Shown here in pieces: positions 23,801 to 33,833 of a DNA stretch of 64,000 nucleotides. The notes below the pieces were generated by a model. The model was not told the origin of the DNA. It did not search any database and saw only the letters and a list, made by a program, of their open reading frames with translations. The DNA is from Typha latifolia. Lineage: Eukaryota; Streptophyta; Magnoliopsida; Poales; Typhaceae. Numbering within the stretch: position 1 is the stretch's first letter; each line of letters starts with the position of its first letter. Made by a program: the position numbers and the translations under genes. The DNA is taken from contig CM034112.1 of NCBI GenBank assembly GCA_019914945.1, forward strand, positions 9,020,501 through 9,084,500, written 5' to 3'.

Positions 23801-25693
23801 GCATTGTTTCATCAGAAACTTACTTGCACTGAAAAACTGCACATGAAAGAGCTATCTGATAATAGCAGCTGCTCGGAGGTTCTTAACCTCTTTCGAGACA
23901 CTCCATGTGCTTCCATCTCTTCTGTAAACAAGTGCACTCCAAATCGATGTACATATGGGGAATTGGAGCCAATGATCAAAGAAACCAAAGGGAAGAGTTT
24001 AATAGAGAAAAGTTCAGTTTCTGTGTTATTGAATGAAAAGATAAGTGATAGTACAGATCAGGTAACAGGAAATCTTGAAGGAATTCATGTAAATTCAGAA
24101 TCAAATTCTCTTCAAGATGAATGTGCGAATACACCAAAGCAGCAACCAGACATAGGCTCACAATTAAAGGAAACAATGCAAGTTGATCAAGTCAATGCAA
24201 AACATGTTCATGTCCATTCCGTGGTCATAAATGGTGCTCTTGGCAATCAGAAGACTGATGCTGATGGTCATTATCTCACCCAAGTATCTGATCAAGTAGG
24301 AGTTAATGCAAATGTCAACTCACCCATAGATCCTACACTTTCTGATGGATCAAAGGTTCACCCAAGCTCTGCGATTCCTTCTTTTCAAAACTACCCCTTG
24401 TATCCACCTTTCACTCAGTGCCATGGTGACCAAGAGGCCTATAGGTCATTTGTCAACTTCTCGTCCACATTTTCTGGTTTCCTTGTATCTACCTTATTAC
24501 AAAATCCAGCTGTCCATGCAGCAGCAAGACTTGCAGCATCATTCTGGCCATCTGCAGATATAGGTACTTCTCTTGATCCCAATCCAGACATCCAAGCTAA
24601 GGGAGTTCCAGTAAGGCACATAAACCATTCTCCAAGCATGGCATGTATTGCTGCTGCTACAGTTGCAGCTGCATCAGCATGGTGGGCAACACAAGGGCTA
24701 TTGCCATTGTTCCCTCCACCAGTTGGTTTTGCATTTGCTCCTGCACCTACACACATGGTTCCAGTAGTGGACATCACCCGACCTTCAGAAAATGGAAATG
24801 GTAGCATATTTCAGGATCCTCTGCAAGGTCAGGATGCCATGAACCCAGATCAGTCTGAAGCACTGAAGACATGGCTTCCCTCCTCTAAATCGTCGTTGTC
24901 ATCATCATCGGATACAGATGAGAGTGCAAAAGGTGAAAAGTCACTCTGCAATGAGTTAAAAGCTTCCAGTGTTAGTAATTCTAAAGCATCATCAGTTATT
25001 GAACTTGAAAATGCTGATACATCCAGGAGCCAAAAGAAACAGGATCGTTCTTCTTGTGGCTCTAACTCTCCTTCCAGTAGTGACATTGAAACTGATACTG
25101 TCCTGGAGAAACAGGAGAAAGCCAATGATAGTGTTAAGCAACTTTGTTTCAGTAATTCTTTGGCTGGTGAGACTAATCATCGCAGATTCAAAAGCAGTGG
25201 AAGCATGAATGATTCATGGAAGGAAGTCTCTGAAGAGGTTGTAATGCGCCTAGATCATCTTAATTTATTAATAAGATAGAAATTCTTGAGCACCCATCAC
25301 TGCTTCTCTAATTTGTGTTTATGTTGTCAGGGTCGAATTGCCTTTCAAGCACTCTTCAGTAGAGAAGTATTGCCGCAAAGCTTTTCTCCTCTGCAAGCCA
25401 ACGAAGCAGCAAATTTAAGCACAGAAGAAGCAACCACAATGCCATATGATCTTAACAAGAATACATGTTCAAGTACTGATCCTAACCATTTTCATGGTTT
25501 TATAAAGCAAATATCAAGCCAGAGCAATGAAAGCACTTTTGCCAGTGAATTGTGTCCCGCAAAGCTGAAAGCTCCTCGAACAGGATTCAAGCCCTACAAA
25601 AGGTGTTCAGTAGAAGCTAAGGAGAACCGGGCAACAGCTGGTGAAGAAACTGGTAATAAAAGGATACGTTTGGATGGGAAAGCTTCAACCTAA
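5849..25693 (+). CDS. LHY: LHY/CCA1-type single-MYB circadian clock transcription factor
   Basis: Core clock repressor that acts in the nucleus and binds evening-element DNA in morning-phased feedback. Six coding exons: 5849-5887, 5990-6101, 6267-6328, 23496-23723, 23816-25237 and 25331-25693. All introns are GT-AG, and the exons sum to 2226 nt, giving 741 residues, in the usual LHY range. The first residues contain SSGEELVVK. The single MYB/SANT repeat (about residues 16-71) contains [13 protein letters not shown] and the SHAQKF signature at 63-68. Next comes the LHY-specific block [17 protein letters not shown]. The long Ser-rich middle includes Ala-rich and aromatic stretches, and the conserved C-terminus contains [18 protein letters not shown] and KRIRLD. 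Exon 1 codes for only 13 residues; the start is chosen because MDANSSGEE matches the family start. A 5' leader probably begins near 5290-5300, with a likely leader intron donor at about 5481. Intron 3 is about 17.2 kb and falls exactly between FFTK and LEKEAL, filled with transposons. The reading frame is intact, so the gene looks functional. Confidence 0.95.
8793..10841 (-). mobile_element. Deleted LTR retrotransposon (gag start only)
   Basis: Oriented on the minus strand. The complete 5' LTR is 10024-10841 (818 bp) and begins TGAT on the minus strand. Directly next to its ACA end is the primer-binding site TTGGTATCAAAGCC (10010-10023), which matches the usual initiator-Met tRNA site of plant elements. 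A second LTR copy at 8793-9242 matches 10392-10841 over 450 bp with no net length change, but lacks the remaining 370 bp. Only about 770 bp lie between the LTRs. They carry a gag-like beginning (9563-9949) with no protease, reverse transcriptase or integrase. The element is therefore a non-autonomous or internally deleted copy. Differences between the LTRs are obvious by eye, so it is not a very recent insertion. Superfamily cannot be assigned. Confidence 0.8.
9563..9949 (-). pseudogene. Gag N-terminal fragment of the LTR element
   Basis: An open frame of 128 codons starts about 60 nt after the primer-binding site, where retrotransposon gag begins. The N-terminal half has the acidic and polar character of gag ([19 protein letters not shown], then a helical Lys/Ala/Leu stretch). 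It then turns into Pro- and Ala-rich sequence and stops. No zinc knuckle or enzyme domain follows. I infer it is the stub of a gag-pol gene whose remainder was deleted, since its position fits but its sequence is not diagnostic. Confidence 0.45.
11385..11629. repeat. 122-bp tandem duplication
   Basis: Two head-to-tail copies of a 122-bp unit, 11385-11506 and 11507-11628, differ at only a few bases. Each begins GGGTCAATGCCCTG and contains an internal run of T. No reading frame is associated with it. Confidence 0.9.
13165..13914 (-). mobile_element. Decayed hAT-type fragment, copy 1
   Basis: This segment resembles 14585-15020 in the same orientation. Shared blocks include TGTAGTTGTTTGTTC/TTTATTC and a stretch around TGACAAGAGGCACAAATA/TTAACAAGAGGCTCAAATA. 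Since the second copy runs into recognisable hAT transposase sequence, this is probably an older partial copy of the same family. It has no intact reading frame and its ends are not defined on the left. Confidence 0.5.
13915..15427 (-). mobile_element. hAT element, left part (copy 2), interrupted by another hAT
   Basis: It starts with CAAGGTTCAAAAAATCGG, the same terminal sequence as the complete element at 22015-22681 (CAAGGTCCCAATATCGGG). The two are alignable for about 520 bp. Further right, near 15060-15160, the minus strand carries degenerate hAT transposase sequence similar to that at 21000-21110 (a tyrosine-tryptophan-threonine/CxxH-type region). The element is broken at 15427 by the 3.6-kb hAT insertion and seems to continue after 19030. 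No opposite terminus with a matching target duplication was found, so its right end is unknown. Confidence 0.6.
15428..19022 (-). mobile_element. 3.6-kb hAT transposon with 8-bp target duplication
   Basis: Terminal repeats are CAATATTTTAAAAGGCGG at the left and, read inwards, CAGTGTTTTAAAAGGCGG at the right. The flanking 8-bp duplications are TCTACATC (15420-15427) and TCTGCATC (19023-19030), seven of eight identical. Both length and sequence class fit hAT. Subterminal DNA is rich in GGCGG/CCGCC motifs at both ends, plausible transposase-binding repeats. It encodes a decayed transposase on the minus strand (described separately). It sits inside another hAT copy, so it inserted later than that one. 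Confidence 0.85.
15900..17967 (-). pseudogene. Decayed BED-finger hAT transposase
   Basis: N-terminal piece 17650-17967 contains a BED-type zinc finger region: EPGWHYGYF, then [27 protein letters not shown]. The first cysteine expected before FCGK is replaced (YRFCGK), which should damage zinc binding. The central piece 16692-17045 has [14 protein letters not shown] and [15 protein letters not shown], followed by [18 protein letters not shown], the typical hAT core. The conserved His of the CxxH motif is Gln here (CATQC). Near 15950-16200 the minus strand has the acidic C-terminal tail seen in this transposase group. Stops and frame breaks separate the blocks, so no intact protein is made. 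Confidence 0.8.
19031..20990. other. Hybrid hAT-derived and purine-rich intron sequence
   Basis: The first few hundred bases probably continue the interrupted hAT copy that begins at 13915, since they pick up directly after the target duplication of the inserted element. From about 19920 to 20850 the plus strand becomes strongly purine-rich (many GAGA and AAAGAAA tracts), including two similar GA-rich blocks near 20500 and 20580. No coding sequence is recognisable. Confidence 0.4.
20990..21530 (-). mobile_element. hAT transposase fragment, copy 3
   Basis: On the minus strand the stretch 20990-21110 reads as a broken hAT core: a YLYWTS-like block, then AHCLN and [11 protein letters not shown], spread over frame shifts. 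It corresponds to the region near 15060-15160 in copy 2, but has diverged. The rest, up to about 21530, is weakly similar to 15150-15420. Ends are not defined. Confidence 0.55.
22015..22681 (-). mobile_element. 667-bp non-autonomous hAT with perfect 8-bp target duplication
   Basis: Begins CAAGGTCCCAATATCGGG and ends with the inverted form CGAAACTGGGAACCTTG. It is flanked on both sides by the identical 8-mer GTTTTTAG (22007-22014 and 22682-22689). Multiple ATCGG/CCGAT repeats fill both termini. Inside, a minus-strand open frame (22238-22696) encodes a Tyr/Gln/Asp/Pro-rich peptide with repeats such as [22 protein letters not shown]. It lies where the C-terminal tail of the transposase would be in the longer copy at 13915. 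It is therefore best read as an internally deleted derivative that kept the 3' coding end, not as a host gene. Confidence 0.85.
22747..22874 (+). mobile_element. Orphan hAT terminal fragment, inverted
   Basis: The reverse complement of this segment (CAAGGTTTTGAAACTTAG inward, then a CGTCTGTATCGGATTGGACT-like stretch) matches the left end of the element at 22015 up to the AAATTCTAAATATTATTT block. It lies in the opposite orientation to that element and about 65 bp beyond it. No matching partner end or target duplication (the base run after it is ATTTTGAG) was found, so it is a leftover terminus. Confidence 0.65.
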
Positions 25694-27227
25694 TGGCATG
25701 AGACAAATGATCTCTTGCAATTTGGTTCATAGCTTTTGGTAAGTATATCAGATTTAGGCCATAATATAGGACATGGAGTTTCTATCCCTCAGGACTTGCT
25801 AAACTTATTTATGCCATTGTTGTATTGGAAATATCAAGCAGGCCTTCCTGAAGGTAAACTGCTTATATAGCTTTGCTTTATTGCTTGGACTTGATAGAAG
25901 TAATTCATTGGACTTTCCAATAGAAGACTTCCTTGATCAGTATTATTTGGTCATGTAGCAGGAACTTCATGGCTTGGCGGTTTCTATCAACTTGATGGAG
26001 CTGGTCATGGTTCCCTTTCTCACGATGCGTACAGTAGAATGAGAATCTTTGTGGAAGTTAAAAAGATAGCCTCCTTATACATGAATCACTCTGATTTATA
26101 AATGGACTTCGCTAGTTAGTTCAAAATGATTTAATTGCATTATATTTGTCTATCGAAGTCCTCAAGTAATAGACTTTATATGTTATCTTGTTTTCAGTAA
26201 TTTTACACAGAACTAATGAAACTTTGGAGATTAGGTTATTCCGTTCCATGCGGATAAACTACACTGGTTTTTAATGGCAGTCACTTGCTGCATTTGCCTT
26301 TGGTAAATGGCTTGGCATCCTTTTTTATGACATATAGATGCTCCTTTATTGAACTAGATACTACTAGTTGTATGTGCTTCTTATCATGACACTGGAATTT
26401 AGGCACACAATCTGAGCAAGAACACAGAAAATTGCCAACTTGCAACTTGCAAGAAGAAGAACTAGTCAGTTGCTGCAGCACAGTAAGGCAGACTGAGGCA
26501 TCTCTGATGCTGATTAACAAGCCTTGATTACAAAACCAAAATTTTCCAACTCAGGGAGTGCATCACAGTCAGTTTATTTACATTGGATAACAATATCTGA
26601 TTATTAACATCTAAGGGATACAAACTTTTGAGTAATTTTGGGGGGAGAAGAAAAGCAGTACAGGGGTGTATGATTTCATGCATTTGTAGAAACTTCACCT
26701 GTGCATCTTAAAAGTGCAATATGAACATCAGCTTTTGTTTTATAGATACAGGTTACACCCAAGTGCTGCATCTTGAGAGTGGATGTCAAAAGTTGTTGGT
26801 TTCTACTGTAGAGCTAGACGCAGCAGCGTCTTGAATGAATGAAACCAAAAGGCCTCTGAGTAGTAGTTACTCACAGAAACTCCCAGGATGACATATAAAA
26901 GGTACTTTTATTCAATTAGTCTAGGTGTATACAAGATTACATGAGCATCCAACCACTACAAAGTCATTCCCCCACCTAGCTACTTCCTTGACTAAGAGGT
27001 AATTTTACTGCATTGGCATTACATACCAAGGCTTCTATGTTCCTATTATTTGATTCAAAGTGTGCCTAAGAGCCAAACAAGGATGAAAGTATGATATTAG
27101 CTAAAGCCAACCTTTCCTTCACTGCCAACATATGTGACAGGACAAATTCTTCATGACTCGAGCATCTATGAGGACAGAAAAATAATGCCGTAATTTTTTA
27201 TTTTTTATTTTTTGTTCCATATCTTGG
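25694..27227. other. 3' flank of LHY and intergenic DNA
   Basis: Contains the untranslated 3' region of LHY and ordinary sequence beyond it. No gene, RNA gene or repeat structure recognised. Confidence 0.5.
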
Positions 27228-28272
27228 CACAAAACCTAAATGGTTTTGGGCTTCGCAAATTCACCCTATTTTCGTTTTCGAATCAATTAATTCCAGTTTT
27301 TTTTTAGACCAAACTATCCTTACTTTACTTTTAAGTAGGGAAAAGAAGAACTACTTTTCATTTAATGTTACTTGGAAACAATAGTTTTTTTTTTTATAAA
27401 AACAGTACAGATTTAAGTCAGACGAATTATGTCCTCTTCTTCTTCTTTATATTTCTTTTACCAGCATTTAAACGTGTTATTATCGGCTTCATAAATCATA
27501 TATGATTTCATATGTGTGTTAATTCGATTTGTGTTTATTTGATATTATTTGCTACTCATATTTATCTAACCCTCAAATTTTAAACTTATAAAATATGTAT
27601 GAATGCTCTAAATCTATTGGGAAATTATCTGAATCAATAGAAAATACTCAAAATCTGCATGGCTTGCGTGAAAAGTGCTTCATATGAGGTTGAGTACACT
27701 GAATACTAACTTCTCTTTCAAAAAAAAATTACAGAGGTAAATTTTTTAATACATATAAAATAGTATTGATCCAAGTTTAAAATCAGATCGATATTATTTA
27801 GATACCTTAAAAAACTTATTCAATTATTTATAATTTTATTTATTTATTTGAAAGGAAAAAAAAATTTAGACAACAGACTCAACTTCATATCAAACACTTT
27901 TAACAAAGTCTTGCGGATTTAGAGCATTTTTTGCAAATTTAAAGCATGTATGTTTCACAGATTTTGGAAGTTCAAATTTAAGTTTTAGATAAACATTTGA
28001 GTAAATGGCATTAAATTAAAAAAACATGGATTAGTAAGCATATAAGCTCATAAATGGTTTGCAAGAAGACAATGACAAATTTGTTTAGATAAAATATTGG
28101 TAAGAGAAAGACGAAGACAAATAATTATTTTGTTCAAAAGGCAACCAAGATTAGATGAAAAAAAAATAAATCAACCATATTTTGGTCCAAAAACAATGCA
28201 ATTGGTCGATTTTATAAATGGGAAATGAAAATGAGGTGAATTTGCAAAGCATAAAACCACTTAGGTATTTCA
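27228..28272. mobile_element. Long fold-back (palindromic) element
   Basis: The left end (ACCTAAATGGTTTTGGGC, then GCAAATTCACCCTATTTTC, from 27234) is inverted at the right end, which closes at 28266 with CCACTTAGGT. The match is not confined to the tips. Further pairs include GACCAAACTATCC with GGACCAAAATATGG, a TTTATCTAA..CTCAAATTTTAAACTT block with its inverted counterpart near 27960-28010, and AAAATCTGCATGGCTTGCG..AAAGTGCTTCATATGAGGTTGAG with the counterpart near 27870-27920. Together the arms make an imperfect palindrome about 500 bp per side around a centre near 27750. No transposase frame is present. Fold-back or Mutator-like non-autonomous element are the candidates; no target duplication was identified. 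Confidence 0.7.
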
Positions 28273-28700
28273 AGCAAAACGCTCCTATATTTTTAATGTT
28301 TTACTCAAAATAAATAACAGAATAAAACAGGAAAAGGTGGGAGCTCATTGTGGCTTCTTTGCAAGTCAGTAAACAAATCAAACAAGAACAACAGAATTGT
28401 CAAGTCCAGACAAAAGGGCTGTATCCATACACTGGCAATTAAAGAAGTTGATGTAACTACTTAATCACAGCAACTAACAGATCAAAATTGGTGTTCAATA
28501 ATACTGCTCAAGAAGTTTGTGACACATTTTGGAGAGAGAATCCATCTTGCACTAGTAAAACCCCTGCTTGGGTGTGAAAAGCTAGACAAAACAAACTGAA
28601 TCTCTCAAGAGACCTAGAGGTACAAGAACAATTAGGAAAAGAAAAACTATTTGAAGTATTCTTTATTCAACCAAGAAAAGATATACTGTATAAAGTACCC

Positions 28701-29366
28701 TTAATAGGTGGTGAGCTCCATTATAGCACTGACAATATCTCCATTGTGGACCTTGAGAGCTTTAACAGCCTTTCCCTTTGAGACACCAGCCTGAGTCATC
28801 ACAAGATCAATGTCCCGGGGCTCCACCCCGCTGTCATCAACATCCTCCTCTTCCTCGTGAACTTTTGCAGCAGTAGATTCGTCGGCCTCAGAAATTGCAT
28901 TACTGATGTCTGGCATCCTGAACTGTTGAGCAGCTTGGGCTTGCAGTTGAGAGCTCAAATCATCAATCATTGCCTCACCAAATATTATGTATGTTCCAGT
29001 AGTTGGGCACTTGAAGACATCAGGTTTCAATATGACAAAATTGATCTGCAGAATACAAGTAAAATAGCGAGGGCAATGTATTTGGAAATATGCAAAAGTA
29101 CAGCAAGGTTTTTTCTATGAAAGAGAAATAAAATACACTGCCAGATGACTAATGGTCTCCAACACAATGAAATAAAAAGGAAATTATTATTAGACTCATA
29201 TTTTCTTGATAGTTTTTTACATTGAAAAATGCAGAAGTTAGACAAGGTTCAATGTATAGTGGTATAACCATATATAGGAATTTCTTTGCAACATCTAAGT
29301 TTCCATAACATTATTTTCTGGAAAAAAGACATAACACGATTCACTTTCCGCAATCATGTAAAAGTA

Positions 29367-29408
<42 letters not shown>

Positions 29409-32400
29409 TTACGGCCAATATGATCCCTGACAAATATGACAGTTAATGGCCAGAGACCCAAATTATTAGTTTAATCACCATTTAGGAAGGGAGTTCCAAA
29501 CATGTATTCCATTCCAAGCAGTGAGCAGTTAGATTTTATACACCTCCTTATGATTTTGGAATAAATTCCTGGGATTATAGCTGTATTTCCTCACAACATA
29601 TCATACTTACATTCTTTGCTCTCTTGAAAGTGACCCTACTGACACCTGCAACTAGATTCATCCCCAGCTTCAGCATTGCCTTGCGGCTCTTTTTCTCGCT
29701 CCTGCTTAGCTTGGAGCTCCCACCTGCACCTGTTTCATGGTCACCTTATTGAACAATTTTTTGTAGAGAAAAAAGTAGTCACCAACAATGCAGAAAAAGA
29801 AGAATATCTTTTCATGTTACTGGAAATATTCCTGTCTCTGTATTTACAATAAATGGCAACTTCCATAAGTTACACGTTTTAAGGAGATGACCCACTATCA
29901 GCAACCTACAATATAAAATTTGAAATCTTGCCATGCCCCAAAATTACTGTAAATATTAATGTTAGATCCATTTTATTGTTAAATAAGATGAATAAGGTTA
30001 CAAAGACTCCTGAAGTGTCAACTCTTCCTAGAGTATTTCAGAGAGTTTGGTGACTGCTTACTCACATGTCATACATCTGCTTTTACCCCAGTCATCGCTC
30101 CTAGGGTATTACCTATGAAACACGGACACTTCAAATAGCATGTCGTGTCCGTGTCTGACACTTGTCAGACACCGACACTCGTCAGACACTCATTAGACAT
30201 GTGTCGGATACTTCTACGACATATCTTATATTTAAAAAATTATAGAATAAATTCGAACACTCCTTAGACACTTTTAGACACTCGAGAAACTTTTTGGACA
30301 TAAGATTTATCATATACTATAAAAATTGATAACATAAATTATCGATTTTAGGAAATTTCTGCATATGCTATAGAAATATAATGCAACAATCACAAGTTAG
30401 TATATACAAGAAAATTAATATTAATATTGTAAAATCACAGATTCACCTATGCCATCCACTATAGTTAAGTAATAGTAGTTAGTTATTTATTCTCAGGTAG
30501 TTAGATATTTATTTTTATAATATAGAATTGTATTATCACGTATTAGCATTATCATTATCATTTTTGGCTTTGCAGTATTATATACGTTTTGTTTTTCTCT
30601 TATGAATAATTTATGCATGCTTGTGTATTTATACTATAAGTTTAGAAAAATATTCTTTTAAACGTATCGATAATATATATAATGCTTTTATTTATTTATT
30701 TTGCCGTGTCCTAAACGTATCGTGTCCTGTTTTTTTAAGATTTGTCATATTCCCGTGTTTGTATCGTGTCGTATCCGTGTCCTATATCCGTGTCTGTGCT
30801 TCTTAAGGTATTACTAGTTGGATATTTAATTGTACATGTGATAACATATACAAATGCCAAGCAATACCATACAACTTAAGCTTTTGAAATTCAGCATTAT
30901 TGTGCCAAATAACCATGATTGAATTTTAACTTTTAAGATGTGAACTTCTTAAGTATCAAGCAATGTAGTCTCCTTAATTAAGATGTACAGTTTAATGATC
31001 AAGAAATTCTTTCAACATCAATTATCTTTTTCTACAAAGTATAAAATCTAAAATAATCTTACAACATGCAAACTCATACAAAACATCCCTATATAGACAT
31101 ACACACACATTTACATATGGAACATAGAGACTCGGTCTTAAAAGAGAACCACCTTATGAGGCCCTTAAAATCACTTTGATGATCCTATGATAATTCAAGC
31201 GAAGCATAGATACCACAAGGAGAAGTGTTGTCACTTAAACAAGCTGTGTTGAACTTATGCCACATGTAAAACCCTTACTTAAAAGTGCAGTTGTTCTTCT
31301 ATGACAACTATATAGTTTAATGGCCACCAACATTAAGTATATGAGCCATGGAAAGTATGTGTGCTAGAGAAATATTCTAGATATTAATAATAGTAGGCCT
31401 TTAGCTTCATATGTAGCAAACAATGATGTGCTAATTCATATGAAATCATCATGGTTTAAAAGTTGAACCAGCCATACATTGCATTTCTTGCCTTAATACA
31501 TAAAGTGAAATGTGTGAAACATCAAAACTTGTTGAGGTCTATAAAGTATTTAATTGGCTGCCAACAATTTTAGCAAACATAAAGAAAATAACTTCAAACA
31601 AGTATACAAATATATAGAAGCCATTATATTTCTTTATATTGTAAACTGCATCTATATTTATCCATTAAAAGGTGAATTAACCAAGAGTCAGAAAAACCAA
31701 GAGCAACAAATAATTATGTAGTACAAGATCAAGAGTCATATTGGACAAAAAGCTTATCTGAAGAAATTTCGGTATTATGAAAAAGTTAACTGCAGACAAG
31801 AAAGTAGATAATACGCTTAATCAAGAAAAGAATCAGGACACATGACGATGAATGAAAGAGCCAACGTTTTCCATAGCAGAAGCGAGTTATGTGATTGGCT
31901 AACAATGGATGAGCAGAGCACATGGAGAAGAACTTAGCACAAAGGATATGCAAAAACTTATGTGTTAATTCTTCCACTCTTCTCGTTGAGGTGAGAACTT
32001 AGAATTAGTCCAATTTGAGAACCCTTCTGTTTCTTTTTTCTTTTTTATTTCCTTTTGACTAAAAGGCATACATTGCCCCGTTCCATTGAAACCAGAATTG
32101 TTACACTTTTATCAGAGGAGCAACAGATGCAGTTTAGACCCCCCACAGGTCATTCAAAATAAAGCAGAAAAATCACACTCCTGCACAACTTGTTAACAAA
32201 GCCAAAACATACCAAGTCCGTTCAACAATATCAAGAAAGTTAAAAGAAATGCCACAAATTATTACTATCCTCCTCCTCCTCCAGAAGGATCATTCAAGCT
32301 TTTCATCCTACAGAATGGGCTATCAGTTTAGTCCTTCAGCACTATATACAAGCACTTCATAACATAAAACAGTTCAAAGGCCTCGATAGAATCTCTTGCT

Positions 32401-33340
32401 ATTACTAAGAACTAATGAAACATGGACTAAGGTATCTAAAGAAACAAAGTTGCTTAAGAACCAAGCTTAGCATTTATTATCCAATAGACAGGAAAAACTG
32501 TTTAATTTCTAGGCATTAGCCTTCTATACATGACAGATTTTCCTATGAAAAAAATAACATAATAGATACCTCTTATAAGCTAATAAGAGGGAATATTTTA
32601 TTCAAGTTAATGAACTTTAAAGGTTAATTAGGACAATCTCAAATTTGGGGCAGCATATAAACCCAAATCTCATGTTGAAGACAAATTGCTAGCAAACACC
32701 TACAAATCTCTGAAAGCAGAAGACAATATCATCTGGCCATTGAAGTCATCTTTCCAAGCCCTTTACTTACCAACATGATATGGGTTTGAAAACTTCCATC
32801 ATCTCTCTTACTCTTCTCTCTACAAATGAGCATCACCGCAATCACATCCAATGCCGACTCCACCAAATTCAATATTTATCCAAATCCCAACAAAACAAAG
32901 ACAAGAACCCCACACAATCATTAATTATTAGAAGGACACTCAAACCAAAAGGACATAGCCCTGGACTACAAAGCAAATGGTAATGAACCCAAGATTCAAG
33001 AAACCACAAAAGTATAAGTCCGATAAACAGGAAAAGATACAAAGGAACAAGGAGATAACCATCTTTCTCCTCATCGTCGTCTTCGTGTTCATCGCCCTCA
33101 TCGTCCTCGGCGTCTTCAGCGCCAGGGCCATCGTCCTTGCAAGTAAACGGGAAAAATTTGACAAAAACTACGCACGACCCACATCCCATTTTCCTCTCAT
33201 TTGCTCCAAAAGCATTAAAAAAAAGGACCAAAAACCAAGAAAAAGAGTAGGATGGGGAATAACACCTCTTCTTCCTTCTTCTGCCGCTGCTCTTCCTTGT
33301 CCTCATCATTCTGCTGCTGCTTCACCATTGGGCCAGGCAT
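28701..33340 (-). CDS. NACA: Nascent polypeptide-associated complex subunit alpha (NACA)
   Basis: Alpha half of the ribosome-bound NAC chaperone, which pairs with the beta subunit (BTF3) and shields emerging chains in the cytosol. Four coding exons: 33266-33340, 33060-33135, 29611-29729 and 28701-29045. They sum to 615 nt, giving 204 residues, the normal plant length. Residues 1-51 are acidic and charged (MPGPMVKQQQ, then runs of Asp/Glu). The NAC domain follows, with SRSEKKSRKAMLKLGM (the ribosome-contacting basic segment), VSRVTFKRAKN and YIIFGEA. The C-terminal UBA domain contains GVEPRDIDLVMTQAGVS and NGDIVSAIMELT. The start is fixed by the family MPGP beginning. A likely TATA box (33439-33446) lies about 100 nt upstream. 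An AATAAA on the minus strand (28662-28667) lies about 33 nt past the stop. Intron 2 is 3.3 kb and contains a hAT MITE. Confidence 0.93.
29368..29408. repeat. (AT)n-(AG)n compound microsatellite
   Basis: A run of AT dinucleotides switches directly to AG dinucleotides, inside NACA intron 2 on the plus strand. Confidence 0.9.
30113..30806. mobile_element. hAT MITE in NACA intron 2, perfect 8-bp target duplication
   Basis: The element begins CTATGAAACACGGACAC and ends as the inverted GTGTCTGTGCTTCTTAA, and is flanked by identical 8-mers GGTATTAC (30105-30112 and 30807-30814). The termini are packed with CGTGTC/GACACG repeats, a subterminal pattern typical of small hAT elements. It is 694 bp, AT-rich inside and has no transposase. 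It lies within an intron and does not touch an exon. Confidence 0.85.
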
Positions 33341-33438
33341 TTTTTGCTCCAGGGATGGAGGAGACGAAGGAACGGCGTAGATACCGAGTCGTATCACTCT
33401 TCTCTTCTCTTCGCGTCCGGGAAATAGAGAGATTTTTA

Positions 33439-33446
33439 TTTATATA
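33439..33446 (-). promoter_or_regulatory. Probable NACA TATA box
   Basis: TATATAAA on the minus strand, followed by more A/T and then GC-richer leader sequence. It is about 100 nt before the start codon, giving a plausible leader of around 65-70 nt. Confidence 0.6.
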
Positions 33447-33509
33447 CAGTGGAGTTGAGTAACACGAGGAAGGGACGTACCAGAAATGTGGCCATTTGGT
33501 GGCCATTTT

Positions 33510-33790
33510 GGGCTGGGCCCAAGAAGAAGACCCACAAAGGATTTAGTCTATATATATAATATCCATTGGAAAATAATTTCAAATATCACAATTGCCACTA
33601 ATTTCTTCCAAATATAAGTAGTTAAAATTGGAACCATGATGGGGAATTTGCATATAAAAGTTTCTTAAAGATTTTCTAGTGGAGTTTCTTAACATTCAAT
33701 TGTAGTTGATTTTTTAATTTAAAATTAAACTTTTGAAAACTAAGCGCATATATTTTTTATAATCGATATAATTTTTTTCTTTTTATAGTA

Positions 33791-33833
<43 letters not shown>

